The notes beneath the pieces are model-generated. The model was given only the letters and a program-made list of their open reading frames with translations, made no database searches and was not told the DNA's origin. From positions 1-64,000 of the forward strand of contig JALEGI010000012.1 of NCBI GenBank assembly GCA_022763045.1: a stretch of DNA of 64,000 nucleotides. Direction: 5' to 3'. Made by a program: the position numbers and the translations under genes. Source of the stretch: Simkaniaceae bacterium. Lineage in GTDB: Bacteria > Chlamydiota > Chlamydiia > Chlamydiales > JACRBE01. This document shows positions 28,222 through 39,278 of the stretch, piece by piece (position 1 is the stretch's first letter; the number at the start of each line of letters is the position of its first letter).

Positions 28222-28227
28222 CTATAA
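28222..28227 (+). promoter_or_regulatory. Likely secDF -10 box
   Basis: TATAAT matches the consensus exactly and lies 31 bases before the ATG at 28259. A -35 is not convincing (TAGACG at 17-base spacing). Confidence 0.4.
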
Positions 28228-28258
28228 TCCCACCAGAATATCTATTTACGTGGAAGCT

Positions 28259-31200
28259 ATGGAAAAACACAAGCGCTGGCACACAGTCCTCATTGCGGCT
28301 GTTATTTTACTCACACTCTACAACATCCTACCAACTTTGCTCTACTACGCAAAGCCTCTCAATAAGCCAATTGGCCAAAAGCAGGCAAATGCGGTTGCTG
28401 CAAAAGCAATCGACCGAGTCAATTCGTTAGAGGATTTCTCCGTAAAGTGGGTAAAATCCTACTGCAAACTTCTCGGTGTTAAATGGCAAAATGTCGCAAT
28501 TGATGCGAACAATCCGGGCGTCATTAGCGCAACGTTTAAAGATAGCAAAAGCGCTGAAACCTTCAAACGCTTCCTACCGAAAGCTGGAGCCCTTATTCCG
28601 TTTTACCCTGCACAACTCACCCTTGCTGGCACAAACGCAGGACACGACACCAATGTCGTCTTAATTCAGCGCAAAATCCCGATCCACTTCTCACCTGAAG
28701 TGGGCGCAAACATGTTTGAATTTACAAGCAAATACGAAAAAGATGGCACGCCAACAGCTCTCTACGGAAAGCTGGTCAAAGATCGCCTCTTTGCTCTTGG
28801 AGTCACAGTTGGTGGCGTGAGTGAAAATGCTCAACTACTTAACCTAGCCCTTAGCTACCGCTCAGAGCCTCAGTCGGAAGAATTTTTGCACCTACTGGCG
28901 CAAAACATCAACACCTACACACGCATTTTCAGCCCAGAATCACCTGCTGCAAGACGCTTTTTCTCCTCATTCACTCAAGGGAATTTCGCTCAGCCCAAGC
29001 AAACAGTACAAGAGTTTGTATCAGCACTTAGCGCCCTAAAAGAGCGCGTCCAGCTCGATAAAATCGCTCTTGTCGAAGAGAAAAAGACTCTGCAAAAGCG
29101 TGGTGAATACCTCGATCCAGCCGACGAGCAAAAACTCGAAACACTCATCGGCAAAGAGGAGTCCCTATCTAAAGCTGTTGCAACAATTAACAAGCATGCT
29201 GCTGTGTTCTCTTCAGGGCGCACCCCATGGAGTGAGCGCGAGCTTTCAAATATCGACTATGACCTTGCAGTCGACACACACAATCCCCTGATCAAGCACA
29301 TCAGCACGGACTGGGAGAGCGAGAAAATCAATCTCGAACTTCACCAAGATGTATTAGCTCTCAAACACGCCTACGAAAAGAAGTCTGAAAAAAAGAGCCT
29401 GCTTGATGAACTCGATCAGCTAATTATTAATGAGATGGCACGCATTGGAAGAGATTCTCAAGAGAAACTCGTGCCCGTTCGCGGCGACTTCCAAATCTCT
29501 CTCAATTCGCTTGAGGGAAGCCAAAGCCTGCTAGCAATGAACCTCTCAACACTTGCCAACACACAAGCGAAAAACATTGAAAAGCTCATTGGCTCCGCAT
29601 GGCACCCAGAACACAAAGATCTAAGACGCGAAAACTTCCCGATCATGAGCAGTGAAGGCTTTGAGGCGCTCCCTCGAGAAAAGCGCAACCTCAGCTTGGT
29701 TGTCTACTCACCAGGCGCAAGCTCTCAAACGCCAAAGCAAGGCTTTCGCAATAACTCAATCTACGTCATTGCAAAAGATGTTGGTCAAATTGTGCGAAAG
29801 TTTGAGCAAAACCCCAGCTCCCCTGAGGCAAAAGCCTTCTTTAATGACTTCCAAGCGCTTCAAACCCTACTAAGAGAGAACGGATTCACAGGTTATGCCG
29901 GTTCGCAATACCCCTTCACAAGTGAGTATGCAAACGACTACATCTTTGAAGCTGAAGATTATTTCCAAAGCGTGATCAAAGCGACACGGGAAAACTTCGT
30001 TGTTCACGGCTCTAAGCGCTATGCAACACTAGAATTTTCAAATGTTGAGCAGCGCATCCGTACTGTGAATACAATCGAAAATAATATCCAAGAAGATCTT
30101 CTAAAATGGCGCGATGAGTACAACTCATCTCAAGTCGACCCAAGCCTCGCGACACGTTTTGACGTGCCAAAGCCGACGCAAAATGCCCTTATGAGCAATT
30201 TTGCTCTGACTATGCGCAAGTATTTCCGCGGCGATGACCAAAAAGTTCTACGCTGGGGCCTCGACCTCAAGGGCGGAAAAACGGTGCAAGTGCAACTGCG
30301 CGATAACAATAACCGTGTTGTGACCAGAGAATCTGACCTCACTCAAGGAATGAACGAGCTCTACAGCCGCGTGAACAAAATGGGCGTGCCTGATGTCAGT
30401 ATCAGACAAGAAGGCCAATCGATCACTATGGACTTTCCAAGCGCTCAAGGACTCTCTGCGTCTGAGCTCGTGAAGGCATCTTCAATGTCATTCAATGTCG
30501 TTAACGAGAAGTTTTCAACCTCTAACTCTCTACTTGCTGATGCGGTCAATCGCTTCCTACAAGACGTCTGGAACGAGGCAATTGTAACAGGCAAAAAAGA
30601 TACGCAAAGTTTAAACACAATTGCATGGAATCACCTCTACGGCGATCCTTTGAATGTCGAGGATGCACAGCCAAGAAGTGAAGCGGCAAAAACGCTCTTC
30701 AAACATGGTCTGCGTTTAGAAAATCCAGACAGCTCTGTTTCGACAAGCTCATTTAACGACTCTGTTTCTAAAATTGGACTATTCCGCGGAGACAACTACT
30801 CTGACTGGCATGGGCAATCTCATCCCCTACTCATTGTCTTCAAAAACTATGCGTTAGAAGGCTCTGGGCTTGATGATGTTCGCTCAAGCTACGACCCAAC
30901 AAAGGGTAACTACCTCAGCTTCTCTGTAAAGGGATCACAAGTTACGCCAAATGGGGAGAGCATCAACCCACGAAATGAGTTCTATACTTGGACCTCAACC
31001 TTCTCTAAAGAGAAAATCATGGGAACACCTCTTGAGAAGTTCTCGCAAGGACGCGGATGGAGAATGGCGGTCATTCTTAACGGATTTGTTGTCAGCGCTC
31101 CAACCCTCGACTCACCGCTCAAGGATAGCGCAATGATCAGCGGCCACTTCACACAGCGTGAAGTGAACCGTCTTGAGGCCGATTTGAAGGCGGGATCTCT

Positions 31201-32785
31201 TACATTCACGCCCCACATTCTCTCTGAGAAAAACGTGAGCCCCGAGCTTGGAATCAAAGAACGTCACCAGGGAATCATTGCAACGGTACTTGCTCTTGTG
31301 CTTGTTATTGTAACGATGGTTGGCTACTACCGCTTTGCTGGTGTCGTCGCCTCCGTCGCTGTGATTGTCAACCTGCTCATTATGTGGGCTGTGATGCAAA
31401 ACATCGGCGCCTCCATCACCCTAGCCGGAATCGCGGGCGCGATCTTGACTCTCGGGATGGCAGTCGACGCAAACGTTCTTGTCTTTGAAAGAATTCGCGA
31501 AGAGTTTGCTCAAACTAGCAAGTTGTCAGCAGCTGTTGCTGCAGGCTACAAAAAGGCCTTCACAGCAATTATTGACTCAAACCTGACTACGATTTTAGCA
31601 GCACTTATCCTGCTTAACTTCGACTCAGGTCCGGTGAAAGGCTTTGCGCTAACTCTAATTATTGGTATCACCTCTTCGATGTTTACAGCCCTATTCTTGA
31701 CCAAGTACTTCTTCTCAAGATGGGTCCAAAACCCGAAGAATCAAACTCTTTCAATGGCAAATTTGATCAAGTCATCAAACTTTAACTTCCTCAAGTGGAG
31801 TAAACTGACCGCTGCTGTGAGCTTTGTTCTCATTGCCTGTGGCGCCTTCTCACTCTACCAAAAGAGATCAACTATCCTCGGAATGGACTTCACGGGAGGT
31901 AACGCCTTGGCAATTGAGCTCACTCAGAAGGAGGGTGTCAACTACCGCGCAGCAACAATGGATGCACTTGTAACAAGTGGCGCTGCAAGGCAAGACATCA
32001 ATATTCGCGAGCTCTCCCCGTCAAATCAGCTTCGTATTTTCTTCGGCGCAGGCCTGGATCAAGCAGGAAATGTTTTCCACAATATGCCGATTGAAACTGC
32101 GGTGGCAGATGCGACATACAGCTTTGAGAGTAACCCTCGTCTCGTATGGCTTGTTCAAGCGCTTGAGAAAAACGGCCTTGAGCTCACTGAGCGCTCGCTG
32201 ATTGACTTGGACAAAAACTGGACAAGCGTCAGTGGACAGATGTCTGAGGCAATGCGCAACAACGCCCTCGTTGGCCTTGGGATTGCACTCATTTGTATTT
32301 TGGTCTACATCACCTTCCGCTTTGAGTTCAAATATGCCATTAGCGCAACACTTGGCCTAGGATTTGATGTCCTCGTGACACTCTCCATTTTGGCCATCTT
32401 GAATGCACTAAGCGTCCCAATCCAAATCGACTTGAACATTGTCGCGGCACTCATGACAATTGTTGGCTACTCGCTTAACGATACGATCATTGTCTTTGAC
32501 CGTGTCCGAGAAGATGTGGGCAATATGAGACGTGCGAGCTTCAGCGAAATCATCAACCACGCTCTCAATGTCACATTGAGCCGTACAGTTATGACCTCGT
32601 TGACAACACTCCTTGTTCTTGTAGCGCTTGTCGTCTTTGGTGGCGCCTCGATCTTTGGATTCTCGCTAATTATGGCAATTGGAGTTGTCGTTGGAACACT
32701 CTCGTCATTCTTTATTTCGTCAGCCCTCCTTCTCATTTTCCAAAATCGAGAAGTGGCGCAGAACGCTGCAGAGAAGAGCGCTTGA
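28259..32785 (+). CDS. secDF: SecD-SecF fusion protein translocase subunit
   Basis: From the ATG at 28259 the protein has 1508 residues. Residues about 1-700 form the first membrane segment and a long periplasmic region; the SecD part has WGLDLKGGKTVQVQL, then six membrane segments with LGMAVDANVLVFERIREE. The SecF half begins near 1185 with LGMDFTGGNALAIEL and has GYSLNDTIIVFDRVRED before its last segments. SecDF uses the proton gradient to pull exported proteins through SecYEG. A natural fusion of this size is the chlamydial arrangement (CT448). The N-terminal extension is much longer than in other bacteria. Confidence 0.95.
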   Translation: MEKHKRWHTVLIAAVILLTLYNILPTLLYYAKPLNKPIGQKQANAVAAKAIDRVNSLEDFSVKWVKSYCKLLGVKWQNVAIDANNPGVISATFKDSKSAETFKRFLPKAGALIPFYPAQLTLAGTNAGHDTNVVLIQRKIPIHFSPEVGANMFEFTSKYEKDGTPTALYGKLVKDRLFALGVTVGGVSENAQLLNLALSYRSEPQSEEFLHLLAQNINTYTRIFSPESPAARRFFSSFTQGNFAQPKQTVQEFVSALSALKERVQLDKIALVEEKKTLQKRGEYLDPADEQKLETLIGKEESLSKAVATINKHAAVFSSGRTPWSERELSNIDYDLAVDTHNPLIKHISTDWESEKINLELHQDVLALKHAYEKKSEKKSLLDELDQLIINEMARIGRDSQEKLVPVRGDFQISLNSLEGSQSLLAMNLSTLANTQAKNIEKLIGSAWHPEHKDLRRENFPIMSSEGFEALPREKRNLSLVVYSPGASSQTPKQGFRNNSIYVIAKDVGQIVRKFEQNPSSPEAKAFFNDFQALQTLLRENGFTGYAGSQYPFTSEYANDYIFEAEDYFQSVIKATRENFVVHGSKRYATLEFSNVEQRIRTVNTIENNIQEDLLKWRDEYNSSQVDPSLATRFDVPKPTQNALMSNFALTMRKYFRGDDQKVLRWGLDLKGGKTVQVQLRDNNNRVVTRESDLTQGMNELYSRVNKMGVPDVSIRQEGQSITMDFPSAQGLSASELVKASSMSFNVVNEKFSTSNSLLADAVNRFLQDVWNEAIVTGKKDTQSLNTIAWNHLYGDPLNVEDAQPRSEAAKTLFKHGLRLENPDSSVSTSSFNDSVSKIGLFRGDNYSDWHGQSHPLLIVFKNYALEGSGLDDVRSSYDPTKGNYLSFSVKGSQVTPNGESINPRNEFYTWTSTFSKEKIMGTPLEKFSQGRGWRMAVILNGFVVSAPTLDSPLKDSAMISGHFTQREVNRLEADLKAGSLTFTPHILSEKNVSPELGIKERHQGIIATVLALVLVIVTMVGYYRFAGVVASVAVIVNLLIMWAVMQNIGASITLAGIAGAILTLGMAVDANVLVFERIREEFAQTSKLSAAVAAGYKKAFTAIIDSNLTTILAALILLNFDSGPVKGFALTLIIGITSSMFTALFLTKYFFSRWVQNPKNQTLSMANLIKSSNFNFLKWSKLTAAVSFVLIACGAFSLYQKRSTILGMDFTGGNALAIELTQKEGVNYRAATMDALVTSGAARQDINIRELSPSNQLRIFFGAGLDQAGNVFHNMPIETAVADATYSFESNPRLVWLVQALEKNGLELTERSLIDLDKNWTSVSGQMSEAMRNNALVGLGIALICILVYITFRFEFKYAISATLGLGFDVLVTLSILAILNALSVPIQIDLNIVAALMTIVGYSLNDTIIVFDRVREDVGNMRRASFSEIINHALNVTLSRTVMTSLTTLLVLVALVVFGGASIFGFSLIMAIGVVVGTLSSFFISSALLLIFQNREVAQNAAEKSA

Positions 32786-32798
32786 TTAAAAGCGCTCT
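32775..32798. other. Hairpin spanning the secDF stop codon
   Basis: AGAGCGCTT (32775-32783) pairs perfectly with AAGCGCTCT (32790-32798) around a six-base loop that includes the stop. No T-run follows, so it may act as a processing or attenuation site between secDF and recJ. Confidence 0.45.
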
Positions 32799-32821
32799 GT
32801 TAAACTATACGGGAGGGAATT

Positions 32822-34558
32822 ATGGCAAACGAAGCGAATGAGCCCGTGTGGCTTGAGCCAAAAAAAAATGAGCGCTTGATCGCCCTTTTTGAAAAGGAGT
32901 TCAACATCCACCCTGTGACCGCACAGGTGCTCACGACACGTGGCTTTGAAACGCCTGAGCAAATTCACGATTTTCTCTACGCCAAGCTGCCAAACCTCCA
33001 TGCGCCAAATCTTTTCAAAGATATGGACAAAGCGGTCCAGCGCATCTACGAGGCCTTTCAACGCAAAGAGTCTATTCTCATTTACGGCGATAACGATGTT
33101 GATGGAATGACTGGCACCACCCTCCTCATCGACTTTTTCCGCAATTTGGGTGCAAACGTCTTTTTCTACCTGCCCAACCGCAACAGTCTGAAAAAGAACC
33201 CGATCAAAGAGGCTCTTGAATTTGCCAAGCAAAATGAGTGCCGCCTCATCATTACAGTCGATTGCGGAATCACTGGTGTCGAAGACCTCAAAGCAATTTC
33301 CGACCAAAACGTCGACCTGATTATCACTGACCACCACGAACCGACTGACAAACTCCCTCACTGCATTGCAACGCTTAATCCCAAGCTGCTCAAGAGCACC
33401 TACCCTAACCGCAATTTGACAGGAGTTGGCGTTGCCTTCAAGCTCGCGCACGCCTACACAAATTACCTCATCTCTAAAGAGGATATCCTCGGCAACTACA
33501 TCGACCTTAAACAGTACCTCGATCTCGTCGCCCTTGGCACCATCGCTGACATGGGCGCACTTACAGAAGAGAACCGTATCCTCGTCCGCTATGGCCTAAT
33601 CCAAATGCAAAAGACCCACCGCATCGGACTTGTAAAACTCGTCAAAGTTTGCGGACTTAAGATTCAAGATGTCACCACAATGGATATCGCCTCAAAAATT
33701 GCCCCTCGCCTGAACAGTCTCGGCCGCATCGCCGACCCCATCAAAGGGATTGAACTGCTTATTACACGCGACTCATCAGAGGCTGAAAAGCTTGCCAAGG
33801 AGCTCGACCTGCGCAACCTAGAGCGGCAGCAAATAGAGAAAAAAGACTCAGAAGACGTCGAGCAGATGCTCGCCTCCAATCCCGATATCTTCAAAGACAA
33901 AGCTATCGTGATCTACTCCGAAAATTGGCACCCCGGCATTATCCCGATCATCACAGCGCGCATTGCCAAGCAGTACAACCGCCCCACCATCATCATCGCC
34001 CTGGAAAATGACATCGGGAAAGGCTCGATTCGCACCATCCCCGAATTTCCCGTTCTCTCCGCCCTCAAAGAGTGCGCCGATCTCCTAATCAATTACGGCG
34101 GTCATGACTATGCCGCAGGTCTAACTATCTCCCGTGAGAACATCGAAACCTTCAAGCAGCGCTTTCTCACCATTGCAAACAAAGCAATCGAAGACAAAGA
34201 CATCTATCCCAAGCTGCAAATTGATGCCAACGCCGGCTTCAAAGACCTCACCTTTGACTTCCTCGAGTCGCTCTCGCTGCTCGAGCCCTTCGGAAACGAA
34301 AACCCCGCCCCCGTCTTCTACTGCGAAGCAAAACAAGTTTGGCCCCCAAAAGTCGTCGGTAAAACGCACCTTAAGCTCTTTCTTGAAGAGAGCGACCGCT
34401 TCTTAGAGGGGATTGGCTTTAACATGGCCTCGCGCAAGCAATCGCTTCTTACTAAGAATCTCAAGCTGCGTATCGCGTTTACGCCCCATGTCAATAACTA
34501 CCTAAATAAGTCCTCGATTCAACTACAGATACGCGACTTCAAAATCATCGAAGAGTAA
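32822..34558 (+). CDS. recJ: Single-stranded-DNA-specific 5'-3' exonuclease RecJ
   Basis: The 578-residue protein starts at ATG 32822 behind GGGAGG. The DHH phosphoesterase core has YGDNDVDGMTGTTLL (about 93-107) and ITDHHEP (about 171-177), followed by the DHHA1 domain with NYGGHDYAAGL and a C-terminal OB-fold. It degrades single strands during recombination and mismatch repair. It follows secDF by 36 bases, as CT447 follows CT448. Confidence 0.95.
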   Translation: MANEANEPVWLEPKKNERLIALFEKEFNIHPVTAQVLTTRGFETPEQIHDFLYAKLPNLHAPNLFKDMDKAVQRIYEAFQRKESILIYGDNDVDGMTGTTLLIDFFRNLGANVFFYLPNRNSLKKNPIKEALEFAKQNECRLIITVDCGITGVEDLKAISDQNVDLIITDHHEPTDKLPHCIATLNPKLLKSTYPNRNLTGVGVAFKLAHAYTNYLISKEDILGNYIDLKQYLDLVALGTIADMGALTEENRILVRYGLIQMQKTHRIGLVKLVKVCGLKIQDVTTMDIASKIAPRLNSLGRIADPIKGIELLITRDSSEAEKLAKELDLRNLERQQIEKKDSEDVEQMLASNPDIFKDKAIVIYSENWHPGIIPIITARIAKQYNRPTIIIALENDIGKGSIRTIPEFPVLSALKECADLLINYGGHDYAAGLTISRENIETFKQRFLTIANKAIEDKDIYPKLQIDANAGFKDLTFDFLESLSLLEPFGNENPAPVFYCEAKQVWPPKVVGKTHLKLFLEESDRFLEGIGFNMASRKQSLLTKNLKLRIAFTPHVNNYLNKSSIQLQIRDFKIIEE

Positions 34559-34664
34559 GGGGCGCTCACGGCATCCCATCTTCACTATAACGCTCCTCGC
34601 GCGTATTAAAAGATACGCGTGCTCGTTGCGTTATTGCGAATCTGGGGCACCATGGGCGGCCCCC
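34559..34664 (-). repeat. Structured dispersed repeat, copy C
   Basis: Read on the minus strand it follows the same plan as 1-97. The middle helix is ATAACGC/GCGTTAT and the inner helix is GCGTAT/ATACGC. The unpaired GAGGAGCG and GTGAAGATGG blocks are conserved. Relative to copy A, two pairs of the middle helix differ by compensatory changes. The right end also forms a GGGGC/GCCCC hairpin followed by T7 on the + strand (34643-34672) that could terminate recJ. Confidence 0.65.
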
Positions 34665-34709
34665 TTTTTTTACAAAAATTTCTGGCTTTACAGAGACAAA
34701 ACAGTAGCT

Positions 34710-34726
34710 TGTAAAGCGGCTTTACA
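34710..34726. repeat. 17-bp palindrome with adjacent half-site
   Basis: TGTAAAGCGGCTTTACA is preceded at 34682-34695 by the half-site CTGGCTTTACAGAG. The same palindrome plus half-site pair recurs near 43665-43709 and 63780-63825, so it is a composite element. Confidence 0.8.
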
Positions 34727-34740
34727 AGTGCTTTGACAAG

Positions 34741-34817
34741 GGGTTTTAGCACGAAGAATGTGCGTGAAGATGGCGTCCCATAATCCACCCTTTTTGTGTT
34801 GCCCTGCAACACAAAAA
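34741..34817 (+). repeat. Structured dispersed repeat, diverged copy D
   Basis: GCAC/GTGC (34749-34752 with 34760-34763) replaces the larger stems, but the following GTGAAGATGG, then CCATAAT and the closing hairpin GTGTTGC/GCAACAC correspond in order to copy A. This hairpin is flanked by T5 and A8, so it can terminate transcription from either side. Confidence 0.5.
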
Positions 34818-34845
34818 AAAGATGTTTTGAGAACAAAACATCTTT
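34813..34845 (-). terminator. euo terminator
   Basis: On the minus strand GATGTTTTG pairs with CAAAACATC around TTCT and is followed by eight T, a textbook intrinsic terminator 60 bases after the euo stop. Between it and the stop, GGTTAG/CTAACC (34861-34879) forms another weak pair. Confidence 0.75.
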
Positions 34846-34904
34846 AAAATCAGGGGTTAGCCTATCGCAGCCCCCTAACCACTCTCTGCCGCTATGTAGA
34901 TAAA

Positions 34905-35372
34905 CTACATCGCGTAGTCAGAAGCATTCTGCTGCTGCGCAAGATACGTATCACGATAACCCTTAATGTCATCGAGATGTATCACCCAAGCAGATCCCTT
35001 TCTAACAGCTTTTAACGCGCCAATTCGCGTTGCGTAGTAGATCTTTTGGGCAGGAACGCCTAGCATTTTTGCCGTCTGATTTACAGAATAGTAACCTTGC
35101 TGGTTGTCAAACAACAATTCACCATCAAAAGTTGACTTGGCTCTAGAGTATTTGTTTGCACGATACTCCTCTAGATCCTTAAGGTGAATTTTCCACCTAG
35201 TCGTCTCTTTTACGGCCTTAAGCTTATTTTGCTTAATTGCTACGTAGATCGCCTGACGCGTAACGCCATTAATCTGAGCAGCTTCCGTAATAGATACGTA
35301 CTTAGCGGAATCATCCCCGTTCGCCAACTTATGCGCTAGAACTTCGTCTGATTGCATTAGTTGCTCATCCAT
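34905..35372 (-). CDS. euo: Euo, chlamydial repressor of late genes
   Basis: Euo is an early DNA-binding protein that represses late-cycle genes in chlamydiae and is restricted to that phylum. The 155-residue protein (shorter than the roughly 180 of C. trachomatis, mainly at the ends) contains two excisionase/MerR-like helix-turn-helix units: VSITEAAQINGVTRQAIYVA (about 26-45) and YSVNQTAKMLGVPAQKIYYA (about 93-112), each followed by a basic KAV..T/S.W.IHL.D segment. The linker YSRAKSTFDGELLFDNQQG is a hallmark. The start has AAGGAGG upstream. It lies between recJ and tsp/gltX, as CT446. Confidence 0.95.
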   Translation of the reverse strand: MDEQLMQSDEVLAHKLANGDDSAKYVSITEAAQINGVTRQAIYVAIKQNKLKAVKETTRWKIHLKDLEEYRANKYSRAKSTFDGELLFDNQQGYYSVNQTAKMLGVPAQKIYYATRIGALKAVRKGSAWVIHLDDIKGYRDTYLAQQQNASDYAM

Positions 35373-35848
35373 AAAATCATTCCTCCTTAACCATTTTTTA
35401 AAGTCATATATTTAATTTTTTGCTTTCTTATAATTTTTTTATTTATTTCAACTCAAATTATGACATAAAAAGTAGTTGAAATCAATCGAAATCTTTAAGA
35501 TTACGTTAACTAAGACTAGCTGTTATATAACTCCTTAGGAATAAGGAAATATTACTTGCAAAAAGTTTAACACACTCTATGCATTTAAATCATTCACTAT
35601 TAATGAGATTCACTCAAACAAAACCTATATGATAAAAATGCGCATTTTACATACCCCTGTAGGTTAGGGACTTACGGAATGTCGCTCTTTAATGAAATTT
35701 TATGAAAAATTTTATGCGGGGTTACTGGCCATTATTTTACTGAGAAGCTAAGTCGTTATCAATAAGAATGTTATATTAAGCTACTAACTTGCAATTACTT
35801 AGGTTTTAAGATGACAGTAAAGATTTTCCTGTTGTAAACTGACAACTT
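35373..35848. other. 476-base A/T-rich divergent intergenic region
   Basis: This gap separates euo (minus) from the tsp protease (plus), so it should contain the euo promoter. It is strongly A/T-rich with several TATAA-like hexamers (for example TATAAT on the minus side near 35430) and no ORF, palindrome copy or repeat element. I cannot define a single promoter or operator by eye. Confidence 0.5.
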
Positions 35849-37759
35849 ATGATTCGTACATTTTTTACCCTTTTATTCTTACTAGTTACTCTTCAAGCAA
35901 AGCCTCCTGAGCTCACCCCTCATGATGCTAAGCTCAAAATTGACGAGATCCTTTCATACCATATACAGTCGAGTGAATTTGAAGGGGGGAATCATTCTAA
36001 CACTTTTATAACCAGTGTGTTAGAAGAATTCACCCACGAGCTTGATCCCTCAAAAAGCTACCTCCTAAAAGGTGAGGTAAAATCGATTGTTGAACCCGAT
36101 GAAAAGACCCTTAATCGCGTGCGAGAGGAGTTTAAAAAAGAGAACTTCTCTATCTTTAGCGAACTCACTGAGAAAATGGTCGCTGGAATCGAAAGACACA
36201 GAAGACTTGAGAAGAGGGTTGCGAAGGCTATATTGCCAGAAGATGTTGAACATGAAGAATTTATTGATATGGAGTGGGTCGACTCGGAAGAGGCTCTCTT
36301 CGATCGAATGCTCCGCATTCGCGCCCTTCAAATCCAAACCTCCCAAAAACTCGGTCTAGAAGATCAAGATAAGTTTGTCGAGCGACTCAAAAAGAACCGC
36401 CTTGCGAGAGAAGAGGAGATTTTAGGCAAGGAAGAGGGTGATAAACTCAAGCAGATGCTTGCGTTTGTCATCAAAGCTGTCTGCAACTCCCTTGACTCTC
36501 ATACCACCTACTTCACTCCTCAAGAGGCCTCGCAATTTCTCCTGTCAGTCCAGCAACGCCTTGTAGGTATCGGAGCTGAGCTTCGCGATGAGCTCACCGG
36601 CTTTAAAATTATGCGCCTTCTTGATGGGGGCCCTGCAAAACGTTGTAAAGAGATTAAAGAGGGTGACCAAATTATTGCCGTTAATCGCGAGCCTGTTATT
36701 GGCTACCACATCATTGATGCTGTCTCTTTAATCCGCGGACAAAAGGGCAGTAAAGTAACGCTCACCATGCTACGTGGTGAGGAGACTTTTGATGTAGAGA
36801 TTGAGCGCGATGAGATTGTATTAGATGATTTTCGCATTGAAAGTTCATCGATTCCCTTTGGTGCAGGCTCTATTGGCTATATCCGCCTCTATTCATTTTA
36901 TCAAGATCCGACAAGCTCCTCAGCAGACGATATTACAAAGTGCATTGAGAACTTTAAAAAAGAGAACAAACTGCTTGGAGTTGTCCTCGATCTACGCGAA
37001 AATGCTGGAGGGCTACTCTCTCAAGCCGTCTCTGTCTGCGGTCTATTTGTCAAGCAGGGCATCATGGCCTCGATCAAAGATAACTTTGGTGAGGTGCACC
37101 ACCTACGCAACTTCAACAAGGAGATCGCTTGGGATGGACCATTGATGATTTTAACCAATTGCGCTACCGCCTCAGCAGCTGAAATTGTCAGTGGAACGCT
37201 ACGGGACTATGGCCGCGCGGTTGTTGTTGGAGATACCTATACCTTTGGCAAAGGCTCTTATCAATCCTTCACCTTAGATGCTGCAAATAACGGCACGATC
37301 AATCCCCAAGGCGAGTACAAAGTGACGCGCGGGATCTACTACACCGTCTCAGGAAAATCTCCCCAACTGGTTGGATATGAAACCGATGTTGTGATTCCAG
37401 GCCCACTATCCACAATGAAAATTGGCGAGCGTTTTGATAAGAAACCGGTCCCCAATGATCAGATCGATCCCAATTTTGAGGACGACCTCTCAGACATCCA
37501 CCCTCTACAACGACTCAGACTGCGTAAATTCTACCAAACAAATATGCAGAAAAAGTCGACTGAATTAGAGAAGGTCATCCCCACCCTCCAGGCAAATGCA
37601 CAAAAACGCATTGAACTGAACAAAACCTATCAAAACTTTTTGAAACTTGTTGATGAAAAAGAGCCTCCTTCCTCAAGAGAGGAGATGGAGAGCTTTGCCG
37701 AGCTTCAGAAGGAAGAGGCCTTCAGTGCGATGAAAGACTTGATTGTCCTTACGAATTAA
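35849..37759 (+). CDS. tsp: Tail-specific (C-terminal processing) protease
   Basis: The 636-residue serine protease has a signal peptide (about 1-17) and so is periplasmic. The Tsp N-terminal helical domain is followed by PDZ (about 235-320, [19 protein letters not shown]) and the S41 core. The catalytic dyad is Ser442 ([10 protein letters not shown]) and Lys468 ([10 protein letters not shown]). It degrades or trims exported proteins; C. trachomatis CT441 is the counterpart. In C. trachomatis the genes CT442-CT444 (crpA, omcB, omcA) lie between it and gltX; here gltX begins 16 bases after the stop. Confidence 0.94.
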   Translation: MIRTFFTLLFLLVTLQAKPPELTPHDAKLKIDEILSYHIQSSEFEGGNHSNTFITSVLEEFTHELDPSKSYLLKGEVKSIVEPDEKTLNRVREEFKKENFSIFSELTEKMVAGIERHRRLEKRVAKAILPEDVEHEEFIDMEWVDSEEALFDRMLRIRALQIQTSQKLGLEDQDKFVERLKKNRLAREEEILGKEEGDKLKQMLAFVIKAVCNSLDSHTTYFTPQEASQFLLSVQQRLVGIGAELRDELTGFKIMRLLDGGPAKRCKEIKEGDQIIAVNREPVIGYHIIDAVSLIRGQKGSKVTLTMLRGEETFDVEIERDEIVLDDFRIESSSIPFGAGSIGYIRLYSFYQDPTSSSADDITKCIENFKKENKLLGVVLDLRENAGGLLSQAVSVCGLFVKQGIMASIKDNFGEVHHLRNFNKEIAWDGPLMILTNCATASAAEIVSGTLRDYGRAVVVGDTYTFGKGSYQSFTLDAANNGTINPQGEYKVTRGIYYTVSGKSPQLVGYETDVVIPGPLSTMKIGERFDKKPVPNDQIDPNFEDDLSDIHPLQRLRLRKFYQTNMQKKSTELEKVIPTLQANAQKRIELNKTYQNFLKLVDEKEPPSSREEMESFAELQKEEAFSAMKDLIVLTN

Positions 37760-37767
37760 TTTATACT
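37739..37767 (+). promoter_or_regulatory. gltX promoter inside the tsp 3' end
   Basis: TTGATT (37739-37744), a 17-base spacer and TATACT (37762-37767) form a sigma70-like promoter. The ATG follows after 8 bases, with no Shine-Dalgarno sequence. Confidence 0.6.
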
Positions 37768-37775
37768 CTTTGGCC

Positions 37776-39278
37776 ATGAAAGTCCGAACAAGAATTGCAC
37801 CCTCTCCAACGGGGGATCCCCATGTAGGCACCGCTTATATGGCTCTATTTAATCTCATTTTTGCCCGCCACCATGGGGGCGATTTCCTCCTGCGCGTCGA
37901 GGATACCGACCGCACGCGCTCTCGCATTGAGTATGAGCAAACACTTTTTGAATCGCTCAAATGGATGGGAATCCAGTGGGATGAGGGACCCGACGTCGGT
38001 GGAGAGTATGGCCCCTATCGGCAGTCTGAACGCTCGGAAATTTATAGAAAGTATGCACAACAACTTCTCGATGAGGGCAAGGCCTACAAGTGCTTTGTGA
38101 CAGCAGAAGAGCTCTCTGAGATGCGCGCTGTAAATGCAAAACTCGGCAAAAAAATTGGCTACGACAGGCGCCACCGCAACCTATCTCCTTCAGAGATTGA
38201 AGATTTCGAAGCAAAAGGCATGCCCTTTGTTGTCCGACTCAAAGTTCCCCTCTCTGGAGAGTGCGTCTTTGAAGATGCCGTGCGCGGTAAAGTGACAACA
38301 CCCTGGGCCGATGTCGACGATCAGGTGCTACTCAAATCAGATGGCTTTCCCACCTACCACCTTGCCAACGTCGTCGATGATCACCTGATGAAAATCACAC
38401 ACGTCATTCGCGGAGAAGAGTGGGTCTCTTCGACGCCAAAGCACATCATGCTCTATGAAGCTTTTGGCTGGGAGCCGCCGACATTCATGCACATGCCCCT
38501 TCTCTTGGGCGTCGATGGGAAAAAGCTCTCAAAGCGCAAAAACCCAACGTCGATCAACTACTACCGCGACGCTGGCTACCTAGAAAAGGCCTTCGTCAAC
38601 TTCCTCACGCTCATGGGCTACTCGATGACCGCCGACAAGGAGATTTATCCCCTTGAAGACATCATCAAGGAGTTTGACCCCAAGCGCATTGGCGTTTCAG
38701 GCGCGATCTTTGATGTAAAAAAGCTCGACTGGATCAACCAGCAGTACATCATCAGCTCGATCCCCGAAAACGATCTTTGGGCTCACCTACGTGGATGGAT
38801 GTTCGGAGAGGATTATCTGCGCAAGTTGATGCCGCTAATCCACACACGGATCCGTACCTTTGGCGAGTTTATTGAGCTTTGCGACTTTTTCTTTATCAAC
38901 AATCTCAACTTAAACGAAGAGCTCCTCTGCCCACGCAAACTGGAACCGATTCACTCGTGCTATTTGCTCCAATCTCTCATCTACTCACTCGAAGAGCAGG
39001 AAGATTGGACGCGCCGAGGCATCGAAAAAGCAACACATGATGTCGCTAAGTGTTTCAAAGTTAATCACAAAAAAGATGTGATGCCCCTTCTTTTTGCCGC
39101 AATTACAGGGAAGAAAAAGGGCCCACCGATGTTTGATTCCTTCGAAATCCTCGGAAAAGATCGCGCACGCGCGCGTCTGATGGGAGCGATAGAGTTCCTT
39201 GGTGGATTGTCAAAAAAGAAGCTCGCCGAGCTTGAAAAAGCGTGGCAAGCCAAAGAGGGGGAGACGCTACTGACGTAG
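37776..39278 (+). CDS. gltX: Glutamyl-tRNA synthetase
   Basis: From the ATG at 37776 this 500-residue class I synthetase has [15 protein letters not shown] (HIGH equivalent), [23 protein letters not shown] and the KMSKS-equivalent KKLSKRKNP, then the helical anticodon-binding domain. It charges tRNA-Glu, possibly also tRNA-Gln for later amidation. An upstream in-frame start at 37743 lies inside tsp and is less likely. It matches CT445. Confidence 0.95.
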   Translation: MKVRTRIAPSPTGDPHVGTAYMALFNLIFARHHGGDFLLRVEDTDRTRSRIEYEQTLFESLKWMGIQWDEGPDVGGEYGPYRQSERSEIYRKYAQQLLDEGKAYKCFVTAEELSEMRAVNAKLGKKIGYDRRHRNLSPSEIEDFEAKGMPFVVRLKVPLSGECVFEDAVRGKVTTPWADVDDQVLLKSDGFPTYHLANVVDDHLMKITHVIRGEEWVSSTPKHIMLYEAFGWEPPTFMHMPLLLGVDGKKLSKRKNPTSINYYRDAGYLEKAFVNFLTLMGYSMTADKEIYPLEDIIKEFDPKRIGVSGAIFDVKKLDWINQQYIISSIPENDLWAHLRGWMFGEDYLRKLMPLIHTRIRTFGEFIELCDFFFINNLNLNEELLCPRKLEPIHSCYLLQSLIYSLEEQEDWTRRGIEKATHDVAKCFKVNHKKDVMPLLFAAITGKKKGPPMFDSFEILGKDRARARLMGAIEFLGGLSKKKLAELEKAWQAKEGETLLT